Below, one piece after another: positions 1 to 7,046 of a stretch of 12,393 nucleotides of DNA (position 1 is the stretch's first letter; every line of letters starts with the position of its first letter). The notes under the pieces were generated by a model that was not told the DNA's origin, did not search any database, and worked only from the letters and a program-made list of their open reading frames with translations. A program made the position numbers and the translations under genes. This DNA comes from Deltaproteobacteria bacterium (lineage in GTDB: Bacteria > Desulfobacterota > JAFDIG01), in contig JAFDIG010000038.1 in the NCBI GenBank assembly GCA_019308145.1, positions 1 to 12,393 on the forward strand. The letters are read 5' to 3'.

Positions 1-83
1 ATCTTTTTTGCTATGAGATTATGCCAACCTCTTTTATACATCCATTCAATTGCTACCGAACGAGCCTTTTCAGAATCAAACAT
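1..83 (-). CDS. N-terminal fragment of an unidentified protein downstream of cas6 (partial)
   Basis: An ATG at 83-81 opens a frame that runs off the window edge after 27 codons, with no stop. It begins MFDSEKARSVAIEWMYKRGW, followed by HNLIAKK. A strong ribosome binding site (GGAGG, about 5 bases upstream) lies inside the last codons of the cas6 gene, and only one base separates the cas6 stop from this start, so the two are almost certainly co-transcribed and translationally coupled. The fragment is too short to assign to a family. The 'EKAxxxAxEWMYKRGWHNLIAKK' pattern loosely resembles the start of small nuclease-like folds, but that is only an impression. Its position suggests a CRISPR-associated or defence function, which is inference from context. 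Confidence 0.6.
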   Translation of the reverse strand, partial: MFDSEKARSVAIEWMYKRGWHNLIAKK

Positions 84-84
84 T

Positions 85-1074
85 TTAACCTCCCACCCCC
101 CTTCTCAACCTATACCACCCATGGCCTATAACAGCATCTTCCCCTACATGAAGATATTCGCCAAGGATGAGAAGGGGTAAGAATTCTTTTAGATTGCCTT
201 CAAATGTTATTTTTCCTTCAAAACCACTTATATCATGTCTTTTGCCAGAGGATGCTCTGCGGTATAAGGTTACCCAATATGTGGTATCGTTGGTTTTCTT
301 TATTTTTTCTGCCCTTTTTCCTATGCCTTTAAAATCATCTGTTAAAAGCCCATCTTTGCAATATATTTGACCCAGCCTGTTCACCCTGTCTCTTAACCTC
401 TTTATTATGTGATGAAATTCTATCTTTTTTACCAAGATACTTTTCTCTTTTTGGCCATTGGGATTAAACTTTATCCTTGTTGGAGTTAAGAATTCTAACT
501 CTATTTTATTTGAATCAATGCTTTCTAACCTTTTTTTTATATACTTATCTCCGATTTTAAAATTGAGATTTCTTACTGTTGAGTTATTACTACTATATAT
601 CATTTCCCAATCCATATTCTCTGGATTGAATATATCAACCTTTAAAAGTTTAAACTTACCTCTGTTTTTACCAATACCTATTTCCCCTAATTCTTTTATT
701 GGAATCAAGATATATGGAAACCATTTATAAAGTTCACCAGTTAAAACCATATCAAATGAAATGATTTCTCCTTCTTTATAAATGGTTTTTGGCTCAAGAG
801 GTGGTTTTATTATATATCCACGAGGAAGGTCCCTATTCTTTTTTAGCCCTTTTGAGGTACTATTTACTACAGGAGAAAATATTTTTTGATAAGCACATGA
901 ATTTATTATAGAGCATGAATAGCACGGTATGTTAGTATTAATACATACAATCTTTTTTAGCTCCCTGCCAAATGCACCTCTTAAGATATTACCTTTGTTG
1001 TTTTCTGATAAAATGATGGGCTCAATTGCAAAGAAAGAAAATCTATAAACGGATAAAAAAATATATTCTATCAT
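85..1074 (-). CDS. cas6: Cas6-family CRISPR pre-crRNA processing endoribonuclease (RAMP protein)
   Basis: The 329-residue product resembles the Cas6 group that carries the CRISPR_Cas6 (PF10040-type) C-terminal domain. These enzymes cut the repeat RNA of CRISPR transcripts to release mature guides, often for type III or type I-B effectors. Visible signatures are an N-terminal cysteine cluster (C44, C51, C54, C60; CYSC-x5-C), a glycine-rich GEIGIGKNRGKF segment at 130-141, and the typical C-terminal block GFEGKITFEGNL (284-295) followed by GEYLHVGEDAVIGHGWYRL (305-323). The last loop usually reads G-x-G; here it is GHG. The length is normal for the family. GGAG lies 8 bases before the ATG. No cas1, cas2, cas10 or array is in the window, so the subtype cannot be read. 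The next gene follows after one base, so this is probably the start of a cas operon extending left. Confidence 0.82.
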   Translation of the reverse strand: MIEYIFLSVYRFSFFAIEPIILSENNKGNILRGAFGRELKKIVCINTNIPCYSCSIINSCAYQKIFSPVVNSTSKGLKKNRDLPRGYIIKPPLEPKTIYKEGEIISFDMVLTGELYKWFPYILIPIKELGEIGIGKNRGKFKLLKVDIFNPENMDWEMIYSSNNSTVRNLNFKIGDKYIKKRLESIDSNKIELEFLTPTRIKFNPNGQKEKSILVKKIEFHHIIKRLRDRVNRLGQIYCKDGLLTDDFKGIGKRAEKIKKTNDTTYWVTLYRRASSGKRHDISGFEGKITFEGNLKEFLPLLILGEYLHVGEDAVIGHGWYRLRRGVGG

Positions 1075-1109
1075 CTTTATTACTCCATAAGATATAAAAA
1101 AGAAAATTG

Positions 1110-1139
1110 ATTAAATATAAAAACTAAAACAATTGTAAA
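1110..1139 (-). promoter_or_regulatory. Candidate sigma-70-type promoter for cas6
   Basis: On the minus strand, TTTACA (1139-1134) is followed after 18 bases by TTTAAT (1115-1110), about 35 bases before the cas6 start codon. Each hexamer has one mismatch to consensus. The region is very AT-rich, so chance matches are expected; this is a candidate only. Confidence 0.35.
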
Positions 1140-1241
1140 GTTACAAAGTGACAGATGAGGACAAAATAGATCTTATTTATTTAAATTTTTTATTAGATAA
1201 AGTTTTTTAATTTTGTGCTTTTGGCATAAAAGTGAAAATTT

Positions 1242-1275
1242 AAAAATAAAAAAGGCTGCGATAATGCAGCCTTTT
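1242..1275 (-). terminator. Rho-independent terminator after tRNA-Ala
   Basis: A perfect GGCTGC/GCAGCC stem (1254-1259 and 1266-1271) with a 6-base loop is extended by A/T pairs. Read on the minus strand it ends in six T, an A and five more T. It closes the transcription unit coming from the TRAP operon and tRNA, and shields cas6 from read-through. In the plus direction the T run is only four bases, so the minus orientation is favoured. Confidence 0.85.
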
Positions 1276-1422
1276 AAAAAGTTTAAATTTATTGCTATGA
1301 TGCATGATTTATTCCTGTTAATTTTTATATATTGTTTTCATTTACATTTAAAGGATTAGCAAATTTTTGGGAACTTTGAGAAATTCTAAATTTATTAAAT
1401 TAGTTGAGTTAAGTAAAATCAT
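1276..1422. other. Non-coding spacer between the terminator and tRNA-Ala
   Basis: About 147 AT-rich bases lie between the tRNA 3' end and the terminator hairpin. I see no gene, no second tRNA and no direct repeat of the tRNA end that would mark an integration site. It would form a long 3' trailer on the tRNA precursor. The stretch 1075-1241 on the other side of the hairpin holds only the cas6 5' region. Confidence 0.5.
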
Positions 1423-1497
1423 TGGTGGAGATGAGCGGATTCGAACCGCCGACCCCCTGCTTGCGAAGCAGGTGCTCTCCCCCTGAGCTACATCCCC
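1423..1497 (-). tRNA. tRNA-Ala, anticodon CGC
   Basis: A complete 75-base tRNA with encoded CCA. The 7-pair acceptor stem (GGGGATG with CATCTCC) contains the G3:U70 wobble that is the alanine identity element, and the discriminator base is A. The D arm has AGCTC-AGGGG-GAGC, the anticodon stem is CCTGC/GCAGG with loop TTCGCAA (anticodon at 1465-1463), and the T arm carries GTTCGAATC. It decodes GCG. It lies 15 bases after the TRAP permease stop codon and could also be released from operon transcripts by RNase P. Confidence 0.97.
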
Positions 1498-1509
1498 TTT
1501 ATTTAAAAA

Positions 1510-1538
1510 ACATTAAGGGATTTTAATTCTATTGTCAA
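1510..1538 (-). promoter_or_regulatory. Probable tRNA-Ala promoter inside the permease gene end
   Basis: On the minus strand, a perfect TTGACA (1538-1533) is followed after 17 bases by TAATGT (1515-1510), which keeps the three most conserved -10 positions (T, A, final T). The predicted start near 1503 is about 6 bases before the mature tRNA 5' end. The -35 box overlaps permease codons and the -10 covers its stop codon. Confidence 0.55.
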
Positions 1539-3456
1539 GTGTTATCCTTTTATTTCTCTTTTTTATTCTCTTTAAAATAAAAACCAAAACAAGAGGTATT
1601 ATACCTATAATACTATAGGTAAGGTGGGGGACAATCAATAAAATGGCAGAAAAAAGGAAGATAACTCTTAGCCATAATCTTAGTTCAATAAAAAACCATC
1701 CTTCAATTGCTGCTGCTAATGCGACAACACCTAAAAGAGCAGTGAAGGAATCCATCACAATTTTAACACCTTTTCCGATAAGTAAGATTGATGGGCTATA
1801 TATAAATAAAAAAGGGACTATAAACCCTGCCAGACCTAACCTAAATGCCATAAGGCCTGTCTTCATTGCGTTTGTTTTTGCAATTCCGCTTGCTGCATAA
1901 GCTGATATTGCAACAGGAGGAGTGATAAAGGATATAATCGCGAAATAGAAGATAAACATGTGAGCTGCTATGGTAGGGACTCCCATAGAAACAAGAGCTG
2001 GAGCCCCTAAGACAGCAGTAATAATATAAGCAGCAGTTGTAGGAAGTCCCATTCCTAAAATAAGGCATGCTATCATGGTGAGCAGTGAACCTAACCAAAG
2101 CCTTCCACCAGATACATGGATCACCATCTGGGTAAATCTTACCCCAAGCCCTGTTAATGAGACAACCCCTATAACAATACCTGCTGATGCACATGCCATT
2201 GCGACAGGTACAGCGGTTTTTACTCCATTTTCAAGAGCAGCTATGATTTCTCTCCATGGAAAACGTTTTTCTCTGATTAAAAGAACAACTGATGCAATAA
2301 AAAGCAAAGATACTATTGTGAAAAAACCTGCTTTCATAGGGGACAGTTGTCTTATAACAAGCAGGTATATAAGCACTATAAGAGGAATAAAGAGATAAAA
2401 TCCTTCTTTTAGTACCTTTTTTATCTTGGGAAGCTTTTTTAGATCCATCTTTGCAACATTTTTTCTTTCTGCTTCAAAATAGACCATTAACCCTACTGAA
2501 GCAAAATATAAAAGAGCAGGGATTGCTGCGGATATCGCAACCTTTACATATGATATACCAAGCATTTCTGCCATAACAAATGCGCCAGCTCCCATCACAG
2601 GTGGCATGATTTGCCCTCCTGTTGATGCAACTGCTTCTACTGCCCCTGCAAATAGAGGGGTATAACCAGTTCTAATCATCAAGGGGATAGTAAAAGTGCC
2701 AGTTGTTACAACATTTGATACCGATGATCCAGATATACTTCCCATCATAGCACTTGAGATAACAGCAGTTTCAGCAGGGCCACCTTTAACCCTTCCTGAT
2801 AAGGATAAAGCTAAATTGATAAAAAAATCACCAGCGCCAAGTTTATCTAAAAAAGCACCAAAAAGGATAAAGATAATGACAAAGGTAGAGGAGACAGCAA
2901 TAGGGATACCAAAAGCCCCTTCAGTAGTCCAAATAAGATAGCTTACCAATCTTTCAACATCATATCCTTTATGAGCAATGATCTTTGGCATGTAAGGGCC
3001 AAAATAGCCATAGACCAAAAATGCAACAGCAACCATAACAATAGGAAGACCAACAGAACGTCTTGTTCCTTCTAATATAAGGAGGATTAAAATTAGTCCA
3101 GCAATGATCTCTGTTGTTGATGGGCCGTTTATCCCTCTATCTAATACCTTTTCAGGGTCAAGGGCTAAATAAAAAAAGATTCCAATAGCAATAATAATAA
3201 GGATTACAATCCAGTCAAATATATTTAGTTTATCCTTTCCTTTTGATGGTACGATCTTATACAAAATAAAACATATCAACATAAGGCCAAATAGATGGAT
3301 AAAACGTTGCAGAAGAGGGGATAATACACCAAAATATGCAGTATAAAGGTGGAAACAGGCAAGGGTTATTGAAACAACTCCTATAAGTAAACGAGAAAAC
3401 CCTATTAGTGTTCGCTTTATAGCTTTTTGTTCAGATGAAATAGATGGACTTGACAC
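1513..3456 (-). CDS. TRAP transporter fused permease (4TM/12TM, TAXI type)
   Basis: This 647-residue, highly hydrophobic inner-membrane protein fuses the small (DctQ-like) and large (DctM-like) TRAP subunits, the form usual in TAXI-type systems. It would import a small organic acid delivered by the periplasmic binding protein, driven by an ion gradient. Signatures include GGPAETAVISSAMMGSISGS and following residues (225-253), GQIMPPVMGAGAF (281-293), GMGLPTTAAY (468-477) and FITPPVAISAYAASGIA (510-526). About four helices precede residue 180, in line with a fused Q domain, and extra hydrophobic segments follow at about 555-630. The start is GTG, sharing one base with the preceding stop (TAGTG); a purine-rich AAGGGGAAAG provides the ribosome binding site. 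It is the last protein gene of the operon. The substrate cannot be read from sequence. Confidence 0.93.
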   Translation of the reverse strand: MSSPSISSEQKAIKRTLIGFSRLLIGVVSITLACFHLYTAYFGVLSPLLQRFIHLFGLMLICFILYKIVPSKGKDKLNIFDWIVILIIIAIGIFFYLALDPEKVLDRGINGPSTTEIIAGLILILLILEGTRRSVGLPIVMVAVAFLVYGYFGPYMPKIIAHKGYDVERLVSYLIWTTEGAFGIPIAVSSTFVIIFILFGAFLDKLGAGDFFINLALSLSGRVKGGPAETAVISSAMMGSISGSSVSNVVTTGTFTIPLMIRTGYTPLFAGAVEAVASTGGQIMPPVMGAGAFVMAEMLGISYVKVAISAAIPALLYFASVGLMVYFEAERKNVAKMDLKKLPKIKKVLKEGFYLFIPLIVLIYLLVIRQLSPMKAGFFTIVSLLFIASVVLLIREKRFPWREIIAALENGVKTAVPVAMACASAGIVIGVVSLTGLGVRFTQMVIHVSGGRLWLGSLLTMIACLILGMGLPTTAAYIITAVLGAPALVSMGVPTIAAHMFIFYFAIISFITPPVAISAYAASGIAKTNAMKTGLMAFRLGLAGFIVPFLFIYSPSILLIGKGVKIVMDSFTALLGVVALAAAIEGWFFIELRLWLRVIFLFSAILLIVPHLTYSIIGIIPLVLVFILKRIKKRNKRITLDNRIKIP

Positions 3457-3962
3457 TACTTTCCCCTTATCATTAATATTATTTGATCCCCAGGGCTACC
3501 CCATTGATAAAAGGAGTAATCAGTTTCTCCAATATCCTTTGTTAATATCAATTTTTGAGTTCTCATATAAGCGATTCTTAAAATGATTTTATTTAAAATA
3601 TCAGATTTTTTTGGCTTTATCTCATAGAGCCGTATTCTATCTTTTTTTATTTCGATCTTACTGTTATATCTCGTATCTCTAAAGTCATATGTATCAGAAT
3701 AATATATAACCTCAAATGGTACAAAAGATTTTTTAGCAATATAAAATGTCTCTTTTACCCATTGCATGTCATATGAATGAAAGAATTTTATAGAGATCCT
3801 TTTTACCCCATTTAAAGGGATATAAAACCTATATCCTTTTGTTGTGTTAATGATAAAAAGGTTCTCCTCGGATTTAGTCTCTTTTCCTTTAAGATTTTTG
3901 CCTCCCAAAAAAATTGAAATAGCAATAAATCCGAGGAGAAGCAATCTAAAACCATTTTTCAT
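3456..3962 (-). CDS. DUF1850-like protein of the TAXI-TRAP operon
   Basis: The 168-residue product starts with a hydrophobic N-terminal segment (about residues 5-20), so it is probably exported or membrane-anchored. The middle holds RFYIPLNGVKRISIKFFHSYD followed by MQWVKETFYI, which resembles the HS-x-x-x-x-x-x-E region of DUF1850 proteins. That family is commonly encoded beside TAXI binding proteins and fused TRAP permeases, as here. Its role in transport is not established; an accessory part in assembly or substrate delivery is inference. It overlaps the upstream binding-protein gene by 4 bases (ATGA) and the downstream permease by one (TAGTG), so all three are translationally coupled. The family assignment rests on context plus short motif similarity. 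Confidence 0.72.
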   Translation of the reverse strand: MKNGFRLLLLGFIAISIFLGGKNLKGKETKSEENLFIINTTKGYRFYIPLNGVKRISIKFFHSYDMQWVKETFYIAKKSFVPFEVIYYSDTYDFRDTRYNSKIEIKKDRIRLYEIKPKKSDILNKIILRIAYMRTQKLILTKDIGETDYSFYQWGSPGDQIILMIRGK

Positions 3963-4933
3963 TTGATGATTAGATGAGCTGGGATCTTAAATCCTTTCTC
4001 CTTATAATATTTTACTGCACCTGGATGAAGCGGAATGTTTAACCCTTTTATTGCATCCTTTAAAGTTGTATATTTTTTGACAGCAGCATGAGTATTGACC
4101 CATTCAGAGGAGTTTTCCCATATTGCTTTGAGAAGACGATAGAGATCATCAGTGCTCAAGTTGGCTTTAGTAGTTGTATACATGACAACCCTGCTTGTAG
4201 GAGTTGGTACAGGTTTATTTACATTTCTATAAACCCCTGCTGGTATATATCTTTTAGTAAAATAAGGATACTTTTTATAGAATCCAGGATCATCTATCCC
4301 TATCATTTTAACCTTGAAGGTTGTTGTAAGATCAAGAAGGGCAGCAGATTTTAAAGGATGTGTAATAATAAAAGCATCTAAGGTGCCATCTTTGAGAGCA
4401 GAAACCATATCAGGATTTGACATGAATTCAGCTTTTACTGTTTTGTAATTAAGCCCATAGAATGCAAGGATCTTTTTTGCTGCCTGCTCCCCACCGCTTC
4501 CGGGAGCGCCAACACCGATCCTTTTTCCTTTGAAATCAGCTACACTTTTAAGTGGGCTGTTTGCAGGTGCAAATATCTGTACCCATGAGATAAGCGTGCC
4601 AAAAAGGGAACGCAAACATTTTACAGGTTTTCCTTTATATTTCCCCATTCCATTGTATGCCAAAAAAGCAACCTCGTTTTGTGAGATTCCCCAATCTACC
4701 TTGCCTTTTGAAAGATTCCTAATATTCTCCAGAGATGCAGCACTTGCTTCAGCAGATGCAGCAAAACCTTTTACATGTTTAGTAATCGTCTCTGCCATTG
4801 CAACCCCCATAGGGTATAGAGCACCTGCTGTTCCAGCAGTAGCAATGGTTATTCTTCTAACCTTTGCATGGGCTGAAAACGTGATAGATAAAATAGCTAA
4901 CACAATTAAGAGGGTAAAAAATTTTCTTTTCAT
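3959..4933 (-). CDS. TAXI-family TRAP transporter solute-binding protein
   Basis: This 324-residue periplasmic receptor has a classic signal peptide (MKRKFF, a hydrophobic core, cleavage probably after AHA at 21-23). TAXI-family marks are TIATAGTAGALYPMG at 29-43, GKRIGVGAPGSGGEQAA at 136-152 in the second lobe, DGTLDAFI at 182-189, and a C-terminal IPLHPGAVKYYKEKGF at 300-315, which is the usual end of the family. It binds the substrate in the periplasm and hands it to the fused permease. GGAGGAG sits about 5-6 bases before the ATG. It follows the AroA homologue by 21 bases and overlaps the DUF1850-like gene by 4. Known TAXI substrates include glutamate and dicarboxylates; the ligand here is unknown. 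Confidence 0.95.
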   Translation of the reverse strand: MKRKFFTLLIVLAILSITFSAHAKVRRITIATAGTAGALYPMGVAMAETITKHVKGFAASAEASAASLENIRNLSKGKVDWGISQNEVAFLAYNGMGKYKGKPVKCLRSLFGTLISWVQIFAPANSPLKSVADFKGKRIGVGAPGSGGEQAAKKILAFYGLNYKTVKAEFMSNPDMVSALKDGTLDAFIITHPLKSAALLDLTTTFKVKMIGIDDPGFYKKYPYFTKRYIPAGVYRNVNKPVPTPTSRVVMYTTTKANLSTDDLYRLLKAIWENSSEWVNTHAAVKKYTTLKDAIKGLNIPLHPGAVKYYKEKGFKIPAHLIIK

Positions 4934-4954
4934 CGTTTCTCCTCCTTTTTTAAA

Positions 4955-6235
4955 TTACTCTATTTTTTCAATCTTGCCTCCAAGGGTTGTCATTACTTCA
5001 TAGAAATTTGGAAAGGATATCTTATGATATTCTGCATCTGTAATTTCTGTTTTTCCCTTAGCAATAAAACCTGCAATTGTTGTTGCCATAACAATTCTGT
5101 GGTCATGATGTCCATTTATATGGGTACCAGTAAGTTCGCTTTCATAAATGGTAAGAGAATCTTTGGTGAGTTCCATTTTTGCACCCATTTTGGTTAGCTC
5201 TTCATATATTGCTTTTGGACGATCTGTCTCTTTTATTCTGGATGGCCCAAGATTTGTTAAAACGGTTTTCCCTTTTGCCCTTGTACCTAAAACAGCAAGG
5301 ATAGGCGGTGCATCAGGCAAATCCCCACAATCGATTTCTATACCATGAAGTGTTTTTCCCCCTTTAATAGTGATTCCATTTTTACCATCATCCTTAACCT
5401 CAATATCAGCTCCCATCCTTTTTAAATTTTCAATGATTGCTTTATCCCCTTGATAATCGTTAATATCAAGACCCATTAAGGTTATCTCTGAATCAGTAAT
5501 AGCAGCAGCAACTATTGGAAATGTTGCTGATTCCCAGTCGCTTGGAATGGTTTCCTCAAATGGGTGGTATGATTGTCCCCCTTTGATAAAGAAACGTTCA
5601 TAATTATCATGTGAAAATTCAATATTCTGACGTTTGAGCCATCCCATGGTCATATTTATATAAGGACGTTCCTGAAGATTATCTACTTCTACTTCTGTAT
5701 CCCCTAAGGCTAAAGGAGCAGTTAAAAGGATAGGGGTGAGCCACTGAGAATTTATTCCAGGAAGATGAGCTTTGCCACCCTTTAATATTCCTCTTGCAAC
5801 AAGCGGGGCTATTCCTCCACCACGCGTAGAAAAAACCATGCCTCCAAGATCATTTAGTGCAGCAATCAATGGTCCTGCTGGTCTTCGTCTTATCTGATGA
5901 TCGCCAGTAATAACAGTAAAGCCGTTTATTAATGTTGCAACAGCAGTAGCAATATAGTAAGTTGTTCCAGAATTACCCATGTCTAAAACATCTTCTGGCA
6001 CTTTAAGATTTAGGCCCACCCCTTGAACAATCCAATTATCCCCAATTTCAATGGAAGCACCAAAACCTCTGCATACATCTACAGTTGATAGACAATCAGC
6101 ACTTGGTAAAGGATTATGGATGATTGAAGTGCCCTCAGCCATTGTTGCTATAAAAACAGCCCTTGTTGTATTTGATTTTGATCCAGGTATCTTTGCCGTT
6201 CCTTTTAAATTTGATTCTGAAACAACAAATTTCAT
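4955..6235 (-). CDS. aroA: EPSP synthase (AroA) homologue in a TRAP operon
   Basis: The 426-residue product is a full-length member of the EPSP synthase family (3-phosphoshikimate 1-carboxyvinyltransferase, shikimate pathway step six). Visible conserved sites, with my manual equivalents in the E. coli enzyme, are PGSKSNTTR (K20, S21, R25), the PEP-site arginine in RRRP (R118), SQ (S163, Q164), the catalytic aspartate in LPDAPP (D308), KETDR (K335, E336, R339) and HDHR (R380). Unusual points: the GN[AS]GTxxR motif reads GNSGTTYY (87-94), giving Tyr where Arg is nearly universal; the SxPY motif reads ERPY (189-192); and the C-terminal lysine before SFP appears shifted by one (K405, with I406 in its place). 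AAGGAGT lies 6 bases before the ATG. It is 13 bases after the IclR gene and 21 before the binding-protein gene, with no other shikimate genes nearby. It may be the housekeeping enzyme or a paralogue. Confidence 0.85.
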   Translation of the reverse strand: MKFVVSESNLKGTAKIPGSKSNTTRAVFIATMAEGTSIIHNPLPSADCLSTVDVCRGFGASIEIGDNWIVQGVGLNLKVPEDVLDMGNSGTTYYIATAVATLINGFTVITGDHQIRRRPAGPLIAALNDLGGMVFSTRGGGIAPLVARGILKGGKAHLPGINSQWLTPILLTAPLALGDTEVEVDNLQERPYINMTMGWLKRQNIEFSHDNYERFFIKGGQSYHPFEETIPSDWESATFPIVAAAITDSEITLMGLDINDYQGDKAIIENLKRMGADIEVKDDGKNGITIKGGKTLHGIEIDCGDLPDAPPILAVLGTRAKGKTVLTNLGPSRIKETDRPKAIYEELTKMGAKMELTKDSLTIYESELTGTHINGHHDHRIVMATTIAGFIAKGKTEITDAEYHKISFPNFYEVMTTLGGKIEKIE

Positions 6236-6248
6236 TTTTTACTCCTTT

Positions 6249-7010
6249 TTAATCATATGGTAATGTTTTTCCTATCTTTTTTACACATTTTAAAAGCGGT
6301 TCTATAAGTGTTTTTACCTTTTGATTTACATCTATATCTGTTTTTAGAAATGGTATATTTACCGCCGCCACCACTTTGTTTTTTCTATTTAGCACAGGAG
6401 CAGCAACAGCGACCAAGCCGGGGAAATATTCGCCATCTACAACAGAATAACCTTTCTCCCTTATCCTTTCTAACATCTTTATAAAATCATCTTTATTATG
6501 TTCTTTAAAGAAGTTATTAAGATTTTTATGTTGTAAAATTTTATCAAGCTCTTTTTTATCCAAGAATGCAAGAATCACTCTTCCTGATGATGATATAACA
6601 GCCTTTAGTCTGCTTCCCACGTGCAGTGCTATATTCAAAATTTCTCTTTTTTTAAGTCTTTCAATGTAAACCACATCAATATCATCTAAGATAGAGAGAT
6701 TTACATTTTCATTTACTTCATTGAAGAGATCTATAAGATAAGGGGAAGCAATATCCCTAAGCTCCATTGAGGCAAGCACATTAAAACCTAAGGATAAAAC
6801 TTTTATGCCAGGCTGATATGTATGTTTAGATGAATCGTATTTTAGATATTCGAGAGCAACAAGGGTTCGGCAGAGCCTAAAAACAGTAGTTTTAGGAAGA
6901 TTTGTTCGTTTACAGAGATCTGTTAAAGTAAGAAAAGGGTTTGATTCATCAAAGGCGGCAAGTATCATCAGTCCTTTTTTAAGAGAGGAAACAAAATCTT
7001 TTTCTTTCAT
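6249..7010 (-). CDS. IclR-family transcriptional regulator
   Basis: This 253-residue DNA-binding protein has the two-domain IclR layout. An N-terminal winged helix-turn-helix (about 8-70) contains LTLTDLCKRTNLPKTTVFRL and the wing LEYLKYDSSKHTYQPG; a C-terminal effector-binding domain (about 80-250) contains ELRDIASPYL, LHVGSRLKAVISSSGRVILA and the typical GYSVVDGEYFPGLVAVAAPV. IclR members act as repressors or activators that respond to small organic or aromatic acids. This gene is first in the operon with the AroA homologue and the TRAP transporter, so it probably controls its own operon in response to the imported compound or a product. The palindromes directly upstream of its start support autoregulation. 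The ribosome binding site is weak (CGGAAC), lies inside the operator-like element and hints at low expression. Confidence 0.95.
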   Translation of the reverse strand: MKEKDFVSSLKKGLMILAAFDESNPFLTLTDLCKRTNLPKTTVFRLCRTLVALEYLKYDSSKHTYQPGIKVLSLGFNVLASMELRDIASPYLIDLFNEVNENVNLSILDDIDVVYIERLKKREILNIALHVGSRLKAVISSSGRVILAFLDKKELDKILQHKNLNNFFKEHNKDDFIKMLERIREKGYSVVDGEYFPGLVAVAAPVLNRKNKVVAAVNIPFLKTDIDVNQKVKTLIEPLLKCVKKIGKTLPYD

Positions 7011-7014
7011 TTTT

Positions 7015-7046
7015 GTTCCGTTATTCGGAATAATGTTCCATTATTA
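7015..7046 (-). promoter_or_regulatory. Probable IclR operator: three phased TTCC/GGAA half-sites
   Basis: On the plus strand, TTCCG-TTATT-CGGAA (7016-7030) is a perfect 15-base inverted repeat. The GGAA shared with it forms a second inverted repeat, GGAA-N5-TTCC (7027-7039). The half-sites are thus about 10 bases apart, one helical turn each. GTTCC[G/A]TTATT also repeats directly at 7015-7025 and 7035-7045. The element runs from the predicted transcription start to 5 bases before the IclR start codon, so binding would block initiation. Confidence 0.7.

Noticed and set aside
1205..1312. Short minus-strand frame starting MHHSNKFKLF
   Set aside because: It runs straight through the terminator hairpin and T-run and has no convincing ribosome binding site.
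1..1497. Genomic island inserted at tRNA-Ala carrying cas6
   Set aside because: tRNA genes are common attachment sites, but I find no copy of the tRNA 3' end between 1 and 1422 and no integrase.
1..1500. CRISPR array near cas6
   Set aside because: No repeated 25-40 base unit with regular spacing is present in the window; any array must lie outside.
1841..2194. 117-residue minus-strand frame inside the TRAP permease
   Set aside because: It is an alternate-frame shadow of conserved permease sequence, rich in Tyr, Cys and Ser with no family features.
2075..2398. 107-residue plus-strand frame antisense to the permease
   Set aside because: Antisense shadow; the permease frame there carries conserved TRAP motifs and the opposite frame has no ribosome binding site or family match.
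4530..5003. 157-residue plus-strand frame across the TAXI and AroA junction
   Set aside because: It spans the boundary of two well-supported minus-strand genes, including the TAXI signal peptide and its ribosome binding site.
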